Assembly: GCA_002551355.1 (NCBI GenBank)
Contig: NTHE01000062.1
Location: 1-48,921, forward strand
Source: Streptomyces sp. man185
GTDB lineage: Bacteria; Actinomycetota; Actinomycetes; Streptomycetales; Streptomycetaceae
Direction of reading: 5' to 3'
DNA length: 48,921 bases
Below are positions 32,009 through 40,381 of this stretch, one piece after another (the stretch's first letter is position 1; every line of letters starts with the position of its first letter). The notes below the pieces were generated by a model. That model did not search any database, had not been told where the DNA came from, and saw nothing but the letters and a program-made list of their open reading frames with translations. Position numbers and translations under genes: made by a program.

Positions 32009-32569
32009 ATGCGAACCAGCAAACGTACCCAGATCCTCGAAGCCGCCACCCGGGTCGTGCAGCGTGAAGGCGTCAAGAGCGTCACCTTCGACTCCGTCGC
32101 CGCGGAGGCCGGACTGACCAAGGGCGGCCTCCTGTACCACTTCGCCTCGCGCGACGACCTCGTCCAGGCGATCCATCAGCATCTGGCCGACGCGTGGGAA
32201 GCCGACCTGGTCACGGCGGCGGGGAAGCCCGCGGCCGAGGCGACCCGGGACGAACGGCTGGCCGCCTACACCCGGGTCGCCATCCAGAGCGCCACACGGG
32301 CCGAGCTTCTGCTCATGCTCGAAGGATCGACGAACGCGGCGCACGCGGCCGTCTGGAGCGCCGTGACGGAACGGTGGGCGCCGCCCCCGCCATCGGCGGC
32401 CGACGATCAGGCCGCGCTGGACCGGTTCATCGTCCGCCTCGCGGCCGACGGCCTCTGGCTGTACGACTCCCTGACCTCGGAACGGCTCGACCCCGGGATG
32501 CGGCGGGCCGTCGCCGATCGGATCGCCGACGCCCTGGCTCACGAGGGCAGCAGCGAGAACGACGGCTGA
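32009..32569 (+). CDS. TetR-family repressor of the MFS operon
   Basis: The 186-residue protein begins RTSKRTQILEAATRVVQREGVKSVTFDSVAAEAGLTKGGLLYHFASRDDLVQAI, a clear TetR DNA-binding domain, followed by a small ligand domain of the TetR_C type. GGGAG precedes the ATG. It is co-transcribed with the MFS gene (22-base gap) and probably binds the TACCTT-CCGT-AAGGTA dyad upstream of the operon, so efflux would be induced by the drug it senses. It converges with ohrR, leaving 18 bases. Confidence 0.93.
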   Translation: MRTSKRTQILEAATRVVQREGVKSVTFDSVAAEAGLTKGGLLYHFASRDDLVQAIHQHLADAWEADLVTAAGKPAAEATRDERLAAYTRVAIQSATRAELLLMLEGSTNAAHAAVWSAVTERWAPPPPSAADDQAALDRFIVRLAADGLWLYDSLTSERLDPGMRRAVADRIADALAHEGSSENDG

Positions 32570-32587
32570 GAACCGGCGTGCCCCGGC

Positions 32588-33076
32588 TCAGCCGGCGTCA
32601 GCAGCCTCCCCCAGCGCACTCGTGAGGCGGCCGAGGGTCTCCTGCAGCCCGAGGACCTCCTCCAGCGACAGGCCGGTGGCGGCGAGCACGCCACGGGGGA
32701 CGGACAGGGCGCGTTCGCGCAGCCCCGCGCCCTCGTCGGTCAGGTCGATCACCACGGAGCGTTCGTCCTCGCGGCTGCGTTCGCGCCGGACCAGTCCCGC
32801 GCTCTCCAGCCGCTTCAGCAGGGGCGACAGGGTCCCCGAGTCCAGGTGGAGACGGCCCCCGATGGCCTTGACCGACTGCGGGCCCTGCTCCCAGAGGACC
32901 AGCATGACCAGGTACTGCGAGTAGGTGAGGCCGAGGTCCTTCAGCGCCTGCCGGTAGTAGCCGCCGAACGCCCGCGAGGCGGCGTGCAGCGAGAAGCACA
33001 CCTGGTGGTCCAGTCGCAGCAGTTCCGCGTCGGGGACGGCGGAGAGGTCGGGCGAGGCGCTCGGAGCAGTGGTCAT
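32588..33076 (-). CDS. ohrR: OhrR, MarR-family organic peroxide sensor
   Basis: The 162-residue protein has the OhrR sensing cysteine in LDHQVCFSLHAASRAF (C27), followed by YYRQALKDLGLTYSQYLVMLVLWEQG and the winged helix GGRLHLDSGTLSPLLKRLESAGLVRRERSREDERSVVIDLTDEG. Oxidation of the cysteine by organic hydroperoxides releases DNA and derepresses ohr, which lies divergently next to it. The ATG at 33076 starts just before the conserved region; an in-frame GTG at 33151 would run through the operator. Only the N-terminal cysteine is present, so this is probably the single-Cys type that needs an external thiol. Confidence 0.95.
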   Translation of the reverse strand: MTTAPSASPDLSAVPDAELLRLDHQVCFSLHAASRAFGGYYRQALKDLGLTYSQYLVMLVLWEQGPQSVKAIGGRLHLDSGTLSPLLKRLESAGLVRRERSREDERSVVIDLTDEGAGLRERALSVPRGVLAATGLSLEEVLGLQETLGRLTSALGEAADAG

Positions 33077-33107
33077 GGCACCAGCGTACCGCCGCAACGC
33101 CATTGAG

Positions 33108-33132
33108 TTGTGCACAACTGAGTTGTGTGCAA
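33108..33132. promoter_or_regulatory. OhrR operator
   Basis: TTGTGCACAA (33108-33117, perfect palindrome) and TTGTGTGCAA (33123-33132, near palindrome) lie 15 bases apart in the ohrR-ohr spacer, each preceded by GAG. Tandem AT-edged dyads of this kind bind OhrR dimers and would control both genes. Confidence 0.82.
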
Positions 33133-33188
33133 TCTTTATGTCCGTGGCCACGACCAGCCGGGTCGGGGCTCCGGAGAAGGGTCATCCC

Positions 33189-33599
<411 letters not shown>

Positions 33600-33666
33600 C
33601 CGACCGCAGGGACGTCCTGACGTGAGGTGGCGGTGGGCCACGGCTCGGAGCCGCGGCCCCCGACGG

Positions 33667-35196
33667 TCACCCCGTCAGACGGCCCAGCACCGCGCCCACC
33701 GCGCGGTGCACGGCCTCGCGCGCCTCGTCGCTCGCATCGAGCGTCTCGAAGCCGTGACGGCCCTCCGGTACGTCGATGATCTCCAGGTCGGCCCCGCAGC
33801 GGTCGGCCTCGGTCACGAACTCCTCGACGGTCGCGGCGATCTCGGCACTCTCGCGGCCCGCCCGGACCAGCACGATGGGAAGGCGACCGGCGCGGGAGAC
33901 CGCCCGGACCGGGTGGAAGCGGGGACCGGTCAGTCCCCAGCCCGGCAGCGGCGCGAGAATCGGGTAGTTCGCGGCCACGCAGCGCAGCCACGCCGGGGGA
34001 TTCGCCAGCCAGTCGGCCGCGATCGGGCCCCCTCCCGAGAAGAACCACAGGGCGACCCGGTCCGCGTCGACCCGCGGGTCGGCGCGCACCCGCTCCACCG
34101 CGTCGGCCACGTCCGCGGCGGCCCGCTCGTAGTCGGTCACGGCGCGCAGGCGGTGGTCGAGCGTCACGGCCGCGACTCCCTCCCCGGCGACCTGGCGGGC
34201 GTATCCCCTCAGGGTCGGCCAGTCCCGGGGCGTGGGCCGTGCCTCGGCGGGAACCGGGCCGCCGTGCACGAACACCACGGCCGGGTGCGGACCCGGGCCG
34301 TCGGGCAGATACAGGTCAGTGTTCCCGGCCCGCTCCCGGGGCCGTTCGGGCACGTCGAGGAGGAACGGCCGCAGATGGGCGGGCGGGTGGGCGTCGTCGA
34401 CGGGGGTCAGCCGGTGTCCCCCGCCGGACGCGGCACCGATCAGGGTCTCGGCCAGCTCGGCGGGGCAGGACAGCATCGGCCAGTGTCCGGTGGGCAGTTC
34501 GAAGAAGGCCACCCGGGCGTCGGCCAGAGCCCGCAGCCCGGGGTCGCCGACGTCCACCATGATCTGGAGCATCTCGACGCCCGGTCCGTTGCCGGTGCAC
34601 AGGATCCCCGTCACGGGCACCGCGGCCACGGCGCCGGTGAGCCGCAGCGGCTGGAGCAGGGTGCCCAGCGGCTGCGGCGCCGCGAGCGCGGTGAGGCCGT
34701 CGAGCGCCGCCTCGGAGAGACCGGCGGTGCTCCCCCAGCGGTCCCACGCGTCCCTGGCCGGGGGCGGCAGTTCACCACCCGTCCCCCGGTCCCCGCTTCC
34801 GGCGGCGCGCTCCGCCATCTCCTCGCGCAGACGCTGGTCGGGCACGGCGGCCAGGGCGGGTACGCCGTCCCGCGGCATCCCGGCGTCCAGATGAACGATC
34901 CGGGCGATCGACCGTGCCCGGCGATCGGCCGCGCCGAGCACCGGGTGGATGCCGTAGTCGTGGCCGACGAGCACGATCTCATCGCCGGACTCCGCGACCA
35001 CGGAGTCGATCACCGCGAGCACGTCCGCGACATGGGTCTCCAGGTCGACGGCCTCGTCGGCGTCGGCGGACGTCCTGCCGAGTCCGGTGAGCGCCACGCT
35101 GTGCACCTCGGCGCCTTCCGCCGTCAGCCGCGCGGCGGTGTCCCGCCACACGTGCGGTCCGGTGAACGCCCCGGCCACCAGGATGAATACGGTCAT
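33667..35196 (-). CDS. Tandem alpha/beta-hydrolase fusion protein
   Basis: The 509-residue product joins two alpha/beta-hydrolase domains. Domain 1 (about 1-265) begins MTVFILVAGAFTGPHVWRDTAARL, like plant-esterase-type hydrolases, but its nucleophile elbow reads VGHDYG with Asp where Ser is usual; GHWPMLS gives a His. Domain 2 (about 285-509) resembles dienelactone-hydrolase/BD-FAE-type enzymes: HPAVVFVHGGPVPAE, elbow WFFSGGGPIAADWL with Ser, and EGRHGFETLD with His. No signal peptide is seen. GAGGAGG precedes the ATG. A MerR-type promoter with a 19-base spacer drives it. Substrates are unknown; joint action on one compound is possible. Confidence 0.88.
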   Translation of the reverse strand: MTVFILVAGAFTGPHVWRDTAARLTAEGAEVHSVALTGLGRTSADADEAVDLETHVADVLAVIDSVVAESGDEIVLVGHDYGIHPVLGAADRRARSIARIVHLDAGMPRDGVPALAAVPDQRLREEMAERAAGSGDRGTGGELPPPARDAWDRWGSTAGLSEAALDGLTALAAPQPLGTLLQPLRLTGAVAAVPVTGILCTGNGPGVEMLQIMVDVGDPGLRALADARVAFFELPTGHWPMLSCPAELAETLIGAASGGGHRLTPVDDAHPPAHLRPFLLDVPERPRERAGNTDLYLPDGPGPHPAVVFVHGGPVPAEARPTPRDWPTLRGYARQVAGEGVAAVTLDHRLRAVTDYERAAADVADAVERVRADPRVDADRVALWFFSGGGPIAADWLANPPAWLRCVAANYPILAPLPGWGLTGPRFHPVRAVSRAGRLPIVLVRAGRESAEIAATVEEFVTEADRCGADLEIIDVPEGRHGFETLDASDEAREAVHRAVGAVLGRLTG

Positions 35197-35258
35197 GGTC
35201 CCTCCTCGTCACGCTGTCTCCCGCGCACCGGCCCGATCTCCCGGCAGCGCTCGCCGGT

Positions 35259-35289
35259 ACCGTAGGAACTCCCCCTGGTGGAGGTTCAA
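35259..35289 (-). promoter_or_regulatory. MerR-type promoter with 19-bp spacer
   Basis: On the minus strand TTGAAC (35289-35284) and TACGGT (35264-35259) are separated by exactly 19 bases holding an imperfect dyad (AACCTCC facing GGGAGTT). This is the geometry that MerR activators correct by twisting DNA. It faces the hydrolase gene; the divergent merR-like gene begins at its edge. Confidence 0.85.
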
Positions 35290-36318
35290 GTGTTCTCGTC
35301 GCACGACGGTCTGTGCACCATCGGTGAACTGGCCGAGCACATGGGCGTCAGCGTCAAGACCGTCCGCTTCTACTCGGACCACGGGCTGCTTCCGGAGGCG
35401 GCCCGCAGCGCCGGCGGGCACCGCAGGTACACCCCGGACGCCGTGGAGCGGCTGGGCATGATCCGCTCGCTGCGCGGCCTCGACCTGTCGGTTCCCGAAG
35501 TGCGCCGCATCCTCGACGAGCAGGACGAGCGGGACGGGGACGGGGCGGGTGGCGCGTTGGAGGATGCCGTGGCCGACCGGCTGCGGGTCCTCGGCTCCGA
35601 GCTCGCCGCGCTGCGCTGGCGGGAGGCCGCGCTCAGGCTGGTGCAGGAGTGCCCGCCGGCCGAACGGCCCGGCCGGCTACGGCTGGTCGGGGCCGTCGCC
35701 GCCCCGCCGAGCACCGCCTCGCTGGCCCGGTTCTGGCGTGCGTGGCTGCCGCCCCGGATGCCCGCCCGGTCCGTCACCGCGTTCCTGGAGGCGGCGGTGA
35801 CGCACCCTCCCGACGACCCCCGGCCGGCCCAGGTCCTCGCCTTCGCCCGGCTGCACGCCTTCGTGACCGGCCCGTGCGATGCCGGGACCGGCGCCGGCGC
35901 CTGCCAGCCCCGGGCGCACGGCGTCGCGGGAGCCCGCGCGTCGGCCGTGCTGTACGCGGGCCTGGCCGAGGCGTACGACCTGGCGGGAGCGGAAATGCGC
36001 CGCGGGGCGGGGCCTTCTCCCGGCGAGGCGCTGGACGGATTCGTGCACGCGTACGCGAGCACCTACGGCGCGCGGGACACGCCCGCCTTCCGATGTGTGC
36101 TGGCCGGCCGGCTCGCGGGCGATCCGCGCCTCGACCGGTACTGGGACCTGACGGCCGAGGTCATCAGCGCTCCCGGCGGCCGTCCCGAGCCGACCCCGGG
36201 GTCCGCGCACGACTGGCTCCTGGCGGCCCTGGACGCGCAGGTGGAGATGACGGCCGGTCACGGCGGTGCGCGGCGCGGGCCCGTCGGTGAGGCGTCGGCG
36301 TCCGTCGGCCCCGCGTAG
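35290..36318 (+). CDS. MerR-family regulator with large C-terminal domain
   Basis: The 342-residue protein has an N-terminal MerR winged helix (LCTIGELAEHMGVSVKTVRFYSDHGLLPEAARSAGGHRRYTPDAVERLGMIRSLRGLDLSVPEVRRIL), a coiled-coil dimer helix, and about 200 further residues of unknown fold. The C-terminal part is Ala/Arg-rich with several Cys and DALDGFVHAYASTYG. It probably senses a small molecule through this domain and activates the divergent hydrolase gene. The GTG at 35290 follows GGTGGAGG at five bases; an in-frame GTG at 35278 lies inside that signal. The ribosome binding site overlaps the operator. Confidence 0.9.
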   Translation: MFSSHDGLCTIGELAEHMGVSVKTVRFYSDHGLLPEAARSAGGHRRYTPDAVERLGMIRSLRGLDLSVPEVRRILDEQDERDGDGAGGALEDAVADRLRVLGSELAALRWREAALRLVQECPPAERPGRLRLVGAVAAPPSTASLARFWRAWLPPRMPARSVTAFLEAAVTHPPDDPRPAQVLAFARLHAFVTGPCDAGTGAGACQPRAHGVAGARASAVLYAGLAEAYDLAGAEMRRGAGPSPGEALDGFVHAYASTYGARDTPAFRCVLAGRLAGDPRLDRYWDLTAEVISAPGGRPEPTPGSAHDWLLAALDAQVEMTAGHGGARRGPVGEASASVGPA

Positions 36319-36392
36319 CCGCCCGTCCCGCCCACCCGGCGATCCGCGGGAACGGGACGAGCGGGTGCGGCCCTCGGGGCACAGCGAGGCGG

Positions 36393-37073
36393 TCAGCCGA
36401 CGGCGTGCGGGCCGAACCGTTCGGGGGCGAGGGTCGCCAGCAGAGAGGTGACCACGAGATCGGTCGAGGCGGCCATGTCCACGGATTCCGGGGAAAGGAG
36501 CCACTGGACCTGTAGGCCGTCCATGACCGCGATGATGGCGTTGGCCGCGTTGTCGGCCGGGCCCGCCCGGTCGGCGGGCAGTTCGCAGGCCTCGCGCAGG
36601 GCGTCGGCGACGAAGACGCGCAGCCCGTGGTAGCGGTCGCGGAAGTAGTCCTGGGCGGGATGGTCGTCGGTGACGGACTCCGCCGAGAGCACCGCGTACA
36701 GCCGAACGATGCCTTCCCGTTCCGCATTGAGCAGCGCGGTGTTCACCAGGTGGCGCAGGAAGTCCAGCCCCTGGGGGCGGTCCGGGCCGAGGTGCTCGAT
36801 GTCCCGCTGGTCGCGCAGTTCGAGCACGCTGGTGAGGAGGAGGGCCTTGGAGCGGAAGTAGTGCAGCACACCCGCCTGCGTGAGGCCGACCCGGTCCGCG
36901 ATCTCGGCGAGCGAGGCGTTGTTGTAGCCACGGGCGGCGAAGGTGTCCATGGCGATGGCCAGAATGTCCTGCTGTCGCTGCCGGGCTTCCGGGCTGCGCG
37001 GCGTGCGGGGCTTGGCAGGGCCACGCGCCGGTCCGCCCACTCTGCCCACTCTGCCCACTGACTGGTTGCTCAC
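36393..37073 (-). CDS. TetR-family regulator beside the GH30 gene
   Basis: The 226-residue protein has a TetR HTH at about 32-80 (RQRQQDILAIAMDTFAARGYNNASLAEIADRVGLTQAGVLHYFRSKALLLTSVL) and a ligand domain ending LVVTSLLATLAPERFG. The N-terminus is a short repeat (VGRVGRVGG) encoded by a 9-base tandem repeat near 37040-37060. The start is a GTG without an evident Shine-Dalgarno. It diverges from a secreted GH30 glycosidase, with a dyad operator between. Control of that enzyme is inferred. Its ligand could be a sugar, as in other glycosidase-linked TetRs. Confidence 0.9.
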   Translation of the reverse strand: MSNQSVGRVGRVGGPARGPAKPRTPRSPEARQRQQDILAIAMDTFAARGYNNASLAEIADRVGLTQAGVLHYFRSKALLLTSVLELRDQRDIEHLGPDRPQGLDFLRHLVNTALLNAEREGIVRLYAVLSAESVTDDHPAQDYFRDRYHGLRVFVADALREACELPADRAGPADNAANAIIAVMDGLQVQWLLSPESVDMAASTDLVVTSLLATLAPERFGPHAVG

Positions 37074-37148
37074 CGGTTCAGCTTAAGCCTGCCGGAGGGC
37101 GGTGAAGATCCTTCGGGCAGCGGGGAAGAACCCCGGAGCAGACTACTT

Positions 37149-37162
37149 ACTAACCGCTTAGT
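37149..37162. promoter_or_regulatory. Putative TetR operator upstream of GH30
   Basis: ACTAA-CCGC-TTAGT is a dyad with 5-bp arms in the 216-base spacer between the TetR gene and the GH30 gene, in the most AT-rich part. Its form is typical of TetR-family sites. Confidence 0.65.
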
Positions 37163-37289
37163 GGGTGTGCTTTCATGCCGTTGTCCCGCCCTCTTGTGAC
37201 CGGCACGCCCGGAGCGAGGCGTCCGCCGCGCCCTCCGTCCGCCGGGGTGTCGTCGTTGAGCAGGTACGAACCCAAGGAGAGCCGCAACC

Positions 37290-39185
37290 ATGCCAAGCTC
37301 CACTCCCCTGCGTTTCAGAGCGCGCGCGGCAGGCGCCGCGCTCGTCGTGACCGTCGCCGCACTCGGTGTCAACGGCGCCGTCGCCACCGCCCGGGCGGCC
37401 GACCCGGTCGCCCGGGTGTGGGTCACCATGCCCGACGGCTCCAAGAAGCTCACCCCGGACGGGAGCCTCCCCTTCGACGGGACCCCGCAGGCGGTCGACA
37501 TCCGTATCGACGCCGCCGCCAAGGGGCAGAAGTTCACCGGCGCGGGGGCGTCGGTGACGGGCGCCTCCGCCCATCTCATCCAGGGCCTCCCCCAGGCGCA
37601 GCGCACCTCGCTGCTGAAGTCGCTCTTCTCCACGGAGGGCGACGGCATCGGGCTCAACTACCTGCGCCAACCCCTGGGGAGCACCGACTTCGACGCGAAC
37701 GGGAACGCGTACACGTACGAGGACACCCGGGGCGGGTTCTCCATCGACCGGGACCGGAGTCAGATCATCCCGGTCCTGAAGCAGGCCACCGCGATCAACC
37801 CGGCCATCCGCTTCATGGGCTCGCCCTGGTCGCCCCCGGCGTGGATGAAGACCAACGACTCGCTCAACGGTGGGAGTCTGCGCACCGAGCACTACCGGGC
37901 CTACGCCGACTATCTGGTCAAGGCGATCAGGGCGTACGGGCAGGAAGGCATCGCCCTCACGGATCTCACCGCGCAGAACGAGCCGGAGTTCGCGACCAGT
38001 TACCCGTCGATGAGCATGACCTCGGCCCAGCAGGCGGACTTCCTGCGGGTCCTGGACCAGGCGCTCACCGCCGCGAACCTGCCGACCAACATCCTTGCCT
38101 ACGACCACAACTGGGACCACCCGAACTACCCGCTCGACGTGTTCGCCCGGACGGGTGACATCCAGCGGATCATCGGCGCCGCGTTCCACTGCTACGGCGG
38201 AGCTCCCGCGGCGCAGAAGCAGATCGCCGACGCCGGTAAGCGGGTCTTCTTCACGGAGTGCTCCGGCACCGACAGCGCGAACCCGGCAACGACGTTCGGC
38301 GACACGCTCAGGTGGCACGCCGAGAACCTCGTCGTGCAGAACATGCGCAACGGCGGCGAGACGGTCATCAACTGGAACCTCGCCCTCGATCAGAACGGCG
38401 GCCCCCACCAGGGGCACTGCACCAACCGCTGCAACGGCATCGTCGAGATCAACGGCGGCCAGGTCACCCGCAACGCCGAGTTCTACGTCCTGGGCCACGT
38501 CTCCAAGTTCGTCAAGGCGGGGGCGGTCCGGATCGGCTCCACCAGCCAGGGCGCCGGAGGCGTGCAGAACGTCGCCTTCCAGAACAGCGACGGCTCCCGC
38601 GCGGCCGTGGTCGTCAACACCGCTTCCGCAGCGGAGCGGTTCTCCCTGACCGACAACGGCAGGTCGCTCGCGTACACCCTGCCCGCCGGTGCCGTCGCGA
38701 CCTTCACCTGGGACGGGAGCGGCGGAACGACCGACCCGCCCGCGGGCTCCATCGACCCCGCGGCGTGGTACCAGGTACGCAACGGCAACAGTGGGGCCTG
38801 CCTCGACGCCGCCGACTGGGGCACCGCCGACGGCACCGCGCTCCAGCAGTGGGCCTGCGGGACCGGGGCCAACCAGGGCTGGCAGTTCAGGCCCACCGAC
38901 GCCGGCCACTACCAGGTGGTGAACCGGCACAACGCGAAGGCCTGGGACGTCGACGGCGGTTCCGGAGCGACCGCCGACGGCGCCAAGGTGCACCTGTGGT
39001 CGTACGCGGGCGGCATCAACCAGCAATGGCGGCCGGAAGCCCTGGCCGGCGGGCGGTACCGCTTCGTCGCCCGGCACAGCGGCAAGTGCCTCAGCGTCGA
39101 CAACTCCTCGACGGCCAACGGGGCCAGGCTCTCGCAGCAGCCCTGCTCCGGCTCCCCCGCCCAGGCGTTCACCCTGACCCGCTGA
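37290..39185 (+). CDS. Secreted family 30 glycosidase with C-terminal CBM13 (ricin-type) domain
   Basis: The 631-residue product has a signal peptide to about residue 37 (VNGAVATARAA), a GH30 barrel with its side beta-domain at about 45-470 and a ricin-B-type CBM13 at about 485-631 (CLDAADWGTADGTALQQWACGTGANQGWQF and two more QxW repeats). The acid/base is E231 in AQNEPEF and the nucleophile is E323 in FFTECSG. GH30 members include beta-1,6-glucanases, glucosylceramidases and xylanases. The overall sequence (MGSPWSPPAWMKTN) is closest to the glucanase/glucosylceramidase type, but the subfamily cannot be fixed by eye. AAGGAG precedes the ATG. Confidence 0.93.
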   Translation: MPSSTPLRFRARAAGAALVVTVAALGVNGAVATARAADPVARVWVTMPDGSKKLTPDGSLPFDGTPQAVDIRIDAAAKGQKFTGAGASVTGASAHLIQGLPQAQRTSLLKSLFSTEGDGIGLNYLRQPLGSTDFDANGNAYTYEDTRGGFSIDRDRSQIIPVLKQATAINPAIRFMGSPWSPPAWMKTNDSLNGGSLRTEHYRAYADYLVKAIRAYGQEGIALTDLTAQNEPEFATSYPSMSMTSAQQADFLRVLDQALTAANLPTNILAYDHNWDHPNYPLDVFARTGDIQRIIGAAFHCYGGAPAAQKQIADAGKRVFFTECSGTDSANPATTFGDTLRWHAENLVVQNMRNGGETVINWNLALDQNGGPHQGHCTNRCNGIVEINGGQVTRNAEFYVLGHVSKFVKAGAVRIGSTSQGAGGVQNVAFQNSDGSRAAVVVNTASAAERFSLTDNGRSLAYTLPAGAVATFTWDGSGGTTDPPAGSIDPAAWYQVRNGNSGACLDAADWGTADGTALQQWACGTGANQGWQFRPTDAGHYQVVNRHNAKAWDVDGGSGATADGAKVHLWSYAGGINQQWRPEALAGGRYRFVARHSGKCLSVDNSSTANGARLSQQPCSGSPAQAFTLTR

Positions 39186-39200
39186 CGCGGGCGGCCGGGA

Positions 39201-39233
39201 CCGCGGCGGCCTCCGTACGGGGAGCCGCCGCGG
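39201..39233 (+). terminator. Terminator of the GH30 gene
   Basis: CCGCGGCGGC (39201-39210) pairs perfectly with GCCGCCGCGG (39224-39233), 15 bases past the stop. Confidence 0.75.
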
Positions 39234-39382
39234 CGCGCGTTCTCGGCGCGGAGCGTGAAGACGCGCCGGCGCACCGGGGAGTGCGCCGACACCGACGGGA
39301 CAGTGCGCGCCGCGCCCTGTTCCTGCCCGGCGCGCCCCCATATGCTTCGCCTTCTGCCTGTTCGCCCGCTTCAGGAGGTCTC

Positions 39383-39595
39383 GTGCCGGCCCGCGCCATG
39401 TACTGCTACACGTGTGATTCCGATGAACAGCACCGTTCCCTCACCGCCGGCGAGAAGACCTGGCTGCGAAGCCGGACGGGTCGCCGGAGCGTCGACGAGT
39501 TCTTCATGTGCGAGGCGCCGAGCTGTCGCAATGTGCGCAGCGGCTTCAACAAGCACCCGTTCGACCCCGTGATCCGCGTCCCCCTGCCGGACTGA
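39383..39595 (+). CDS. Small Cys-rich (zinc-ribbon-like) protein
   Basis: A 70-residue protein starts at a GTG with a strong AGGAGG four to five bases upstream. It contains CYTC near the N-terminus and CEAPSC in the middle, two Cys pairs spaced as in a zinc ribbon or knuckle. Between them lies a basic stretch (TWLRSRTGRRSVDEFF). No membrane segment is seen. The ribosome binding site, strand-consistent third-base G/C use and paired cysteines support a real gene, though a longer frame covers it. It converges with the SRPBCC gene, leaving seven bases. Function unknown. Confidence 0.75.
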   Translation: MPARAMYCYTCDSDEQHRSLTAGEKTWLRSRTGRRSVDEFFMCEAPSCRNVRSGFNKHPFDPVIRVPLPD

Positions 39596-39602
39596 CGCCG
39601 GC

Positions 39603-40049
39603 TCAAGGCGCCTCGACCGCTTCCTTGATGCGCTGCCCGAACGCCGGCGCGTCCTTGCGTGCCGCGCTTCCCGCGAAGCCGACCAGCAGTTTGCCGACTC
39701 CGTGGCCTTCGAGGACGTTGAAGAGCCTCACGTGCGTGCCGCCGTCCGGCGTGCGTTCCAGGTCGTAGCCGCCCTCGGCCGCGGTGATGAGGTTCTTGGA
39801 CTGCTCCTGCCAGCGGATACGGGTCGGGGCGACCAGCTCGCTGATCTCGAAGTCGCGCCGGGACGTCATGCCAGCGTCCTTGACCGTGCTGTGGAAGACG
39901 GTGCCGACGCGGGTCGGGCCGTTCGGCGATTTCTCGATGCGCTGGACCCGTGGGCTGAACTCGGGGTCGTGCTCGCCGTCCGCGAGGTAGGCGAAGACTT
40001 CCTCGATGGGCCGGTCGATGTCGACCGTGGCTTCGAACTGTGTGCTCAT
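39603..40049 (-). CDS. SRPBCC-fold protein
   Basis: The 148-residue product begins MSTQFEATVDIDRPIEEVFAYLADGEHDPEFSPRV, a typical START/SRPBCC opening, and continues RVGTVFHSTVKDAGMTSRRDFEISELVAPTRIRWQEQS and GTHVRLFNVLEGHGVGKLLVGF. This resembles the polyketide-cyclase/dehydrase-like group used for lipid or aromatic ligands. GGAGAGAG lies before the ATG on the minus strand. Its promoter region backs onto the structured leader of the HelD-family gene. It is not closely similar to the other SRPBCC protein in this window. Confidence 0.88.
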   Translation of the reverse strand: MSTQFEATVDIDRPIEEVFAYLADGEHDPEFSPRVQRIEKSPNGPTRVGTVFHSTVKDAGMTSRRDFEISELVAPTRIRWQEQSKNLITAAEGGYDLERTPDGGTHVRLFNVLEGHGVGKLLVGFAGSAARKDAPAFGQRIKEAVEAP

Positions 40050-40256
40050 GGCTCTCTCCGGTCGAGTGGGACGCGGCGCCGTCGGCACTGGCGCGACGGC
40101 CGGTCGGGCAGGCCGTTCGTCCGCCTGGCGTGGCGACGGTGCCGAATCCGTTGTCCGCCATCAGTGTCGGCCGAGGTTCCCGGGAGCGCACGCCGAGGAG
40201 CCCTGCGCGGGCCCGGCTGCGCGATGGGCCTCGTCCCGCTCCCGCACCACGCAATG

Positions 40257-40305
40257 GATAATCCCCGGACCGTCATTGCGGTCCGGGGATTATCACGCGT
40301 ATATT
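40257..40305 (+). promoter_or_regulatory. 16-bp-arm dyad over the HelD-family promoter
   Basis: GATAATCCCCGGACCG (40257-40272) and CGGTCCGGGGATTATC (40279-40294) form a perfect inverted repeat with a six-base loop. TTGCGG (40276-40281) and TATATT (40300-40305) are 18 bases apart and fit a promoter whose -35 sits in the dyad. The site is either a large operator or a terminator for leftward or upstream transcripts. The rest of 40050-40256 shows no gene. Confidence 0.7.
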
Positions 40306-40321
40306 GGATTGTTCTGCACTC

Positions 40322-40381
40322 ATGCAGAAAGGCCCCACTCGGGGGCCTTATGAGTACGAATATATCTGGCGGGGAGCCGTT
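40322..40381 (+). promoter_or_regulatory. Structured leader of the HelD-family gene
   Basis: AAGGCCCC (40329-40336) pairs with GGGGCCTT (40342-40349) around five bases, some 20 bases after the predicted transcription start. An ATG at 40322 opens a frame (MQKGPTRGPYEYEYIW) that runs without a stop into the main gene. The leader could be translated as an N-terminal extension or act as an attenuator. Confidence 0.5.

Noticed and set aside
37173..39341. Minus-strand open frame of 722 residues opposite the GH30 gene
   Set aside because: Antisense shadow of a recognised glycosidase.
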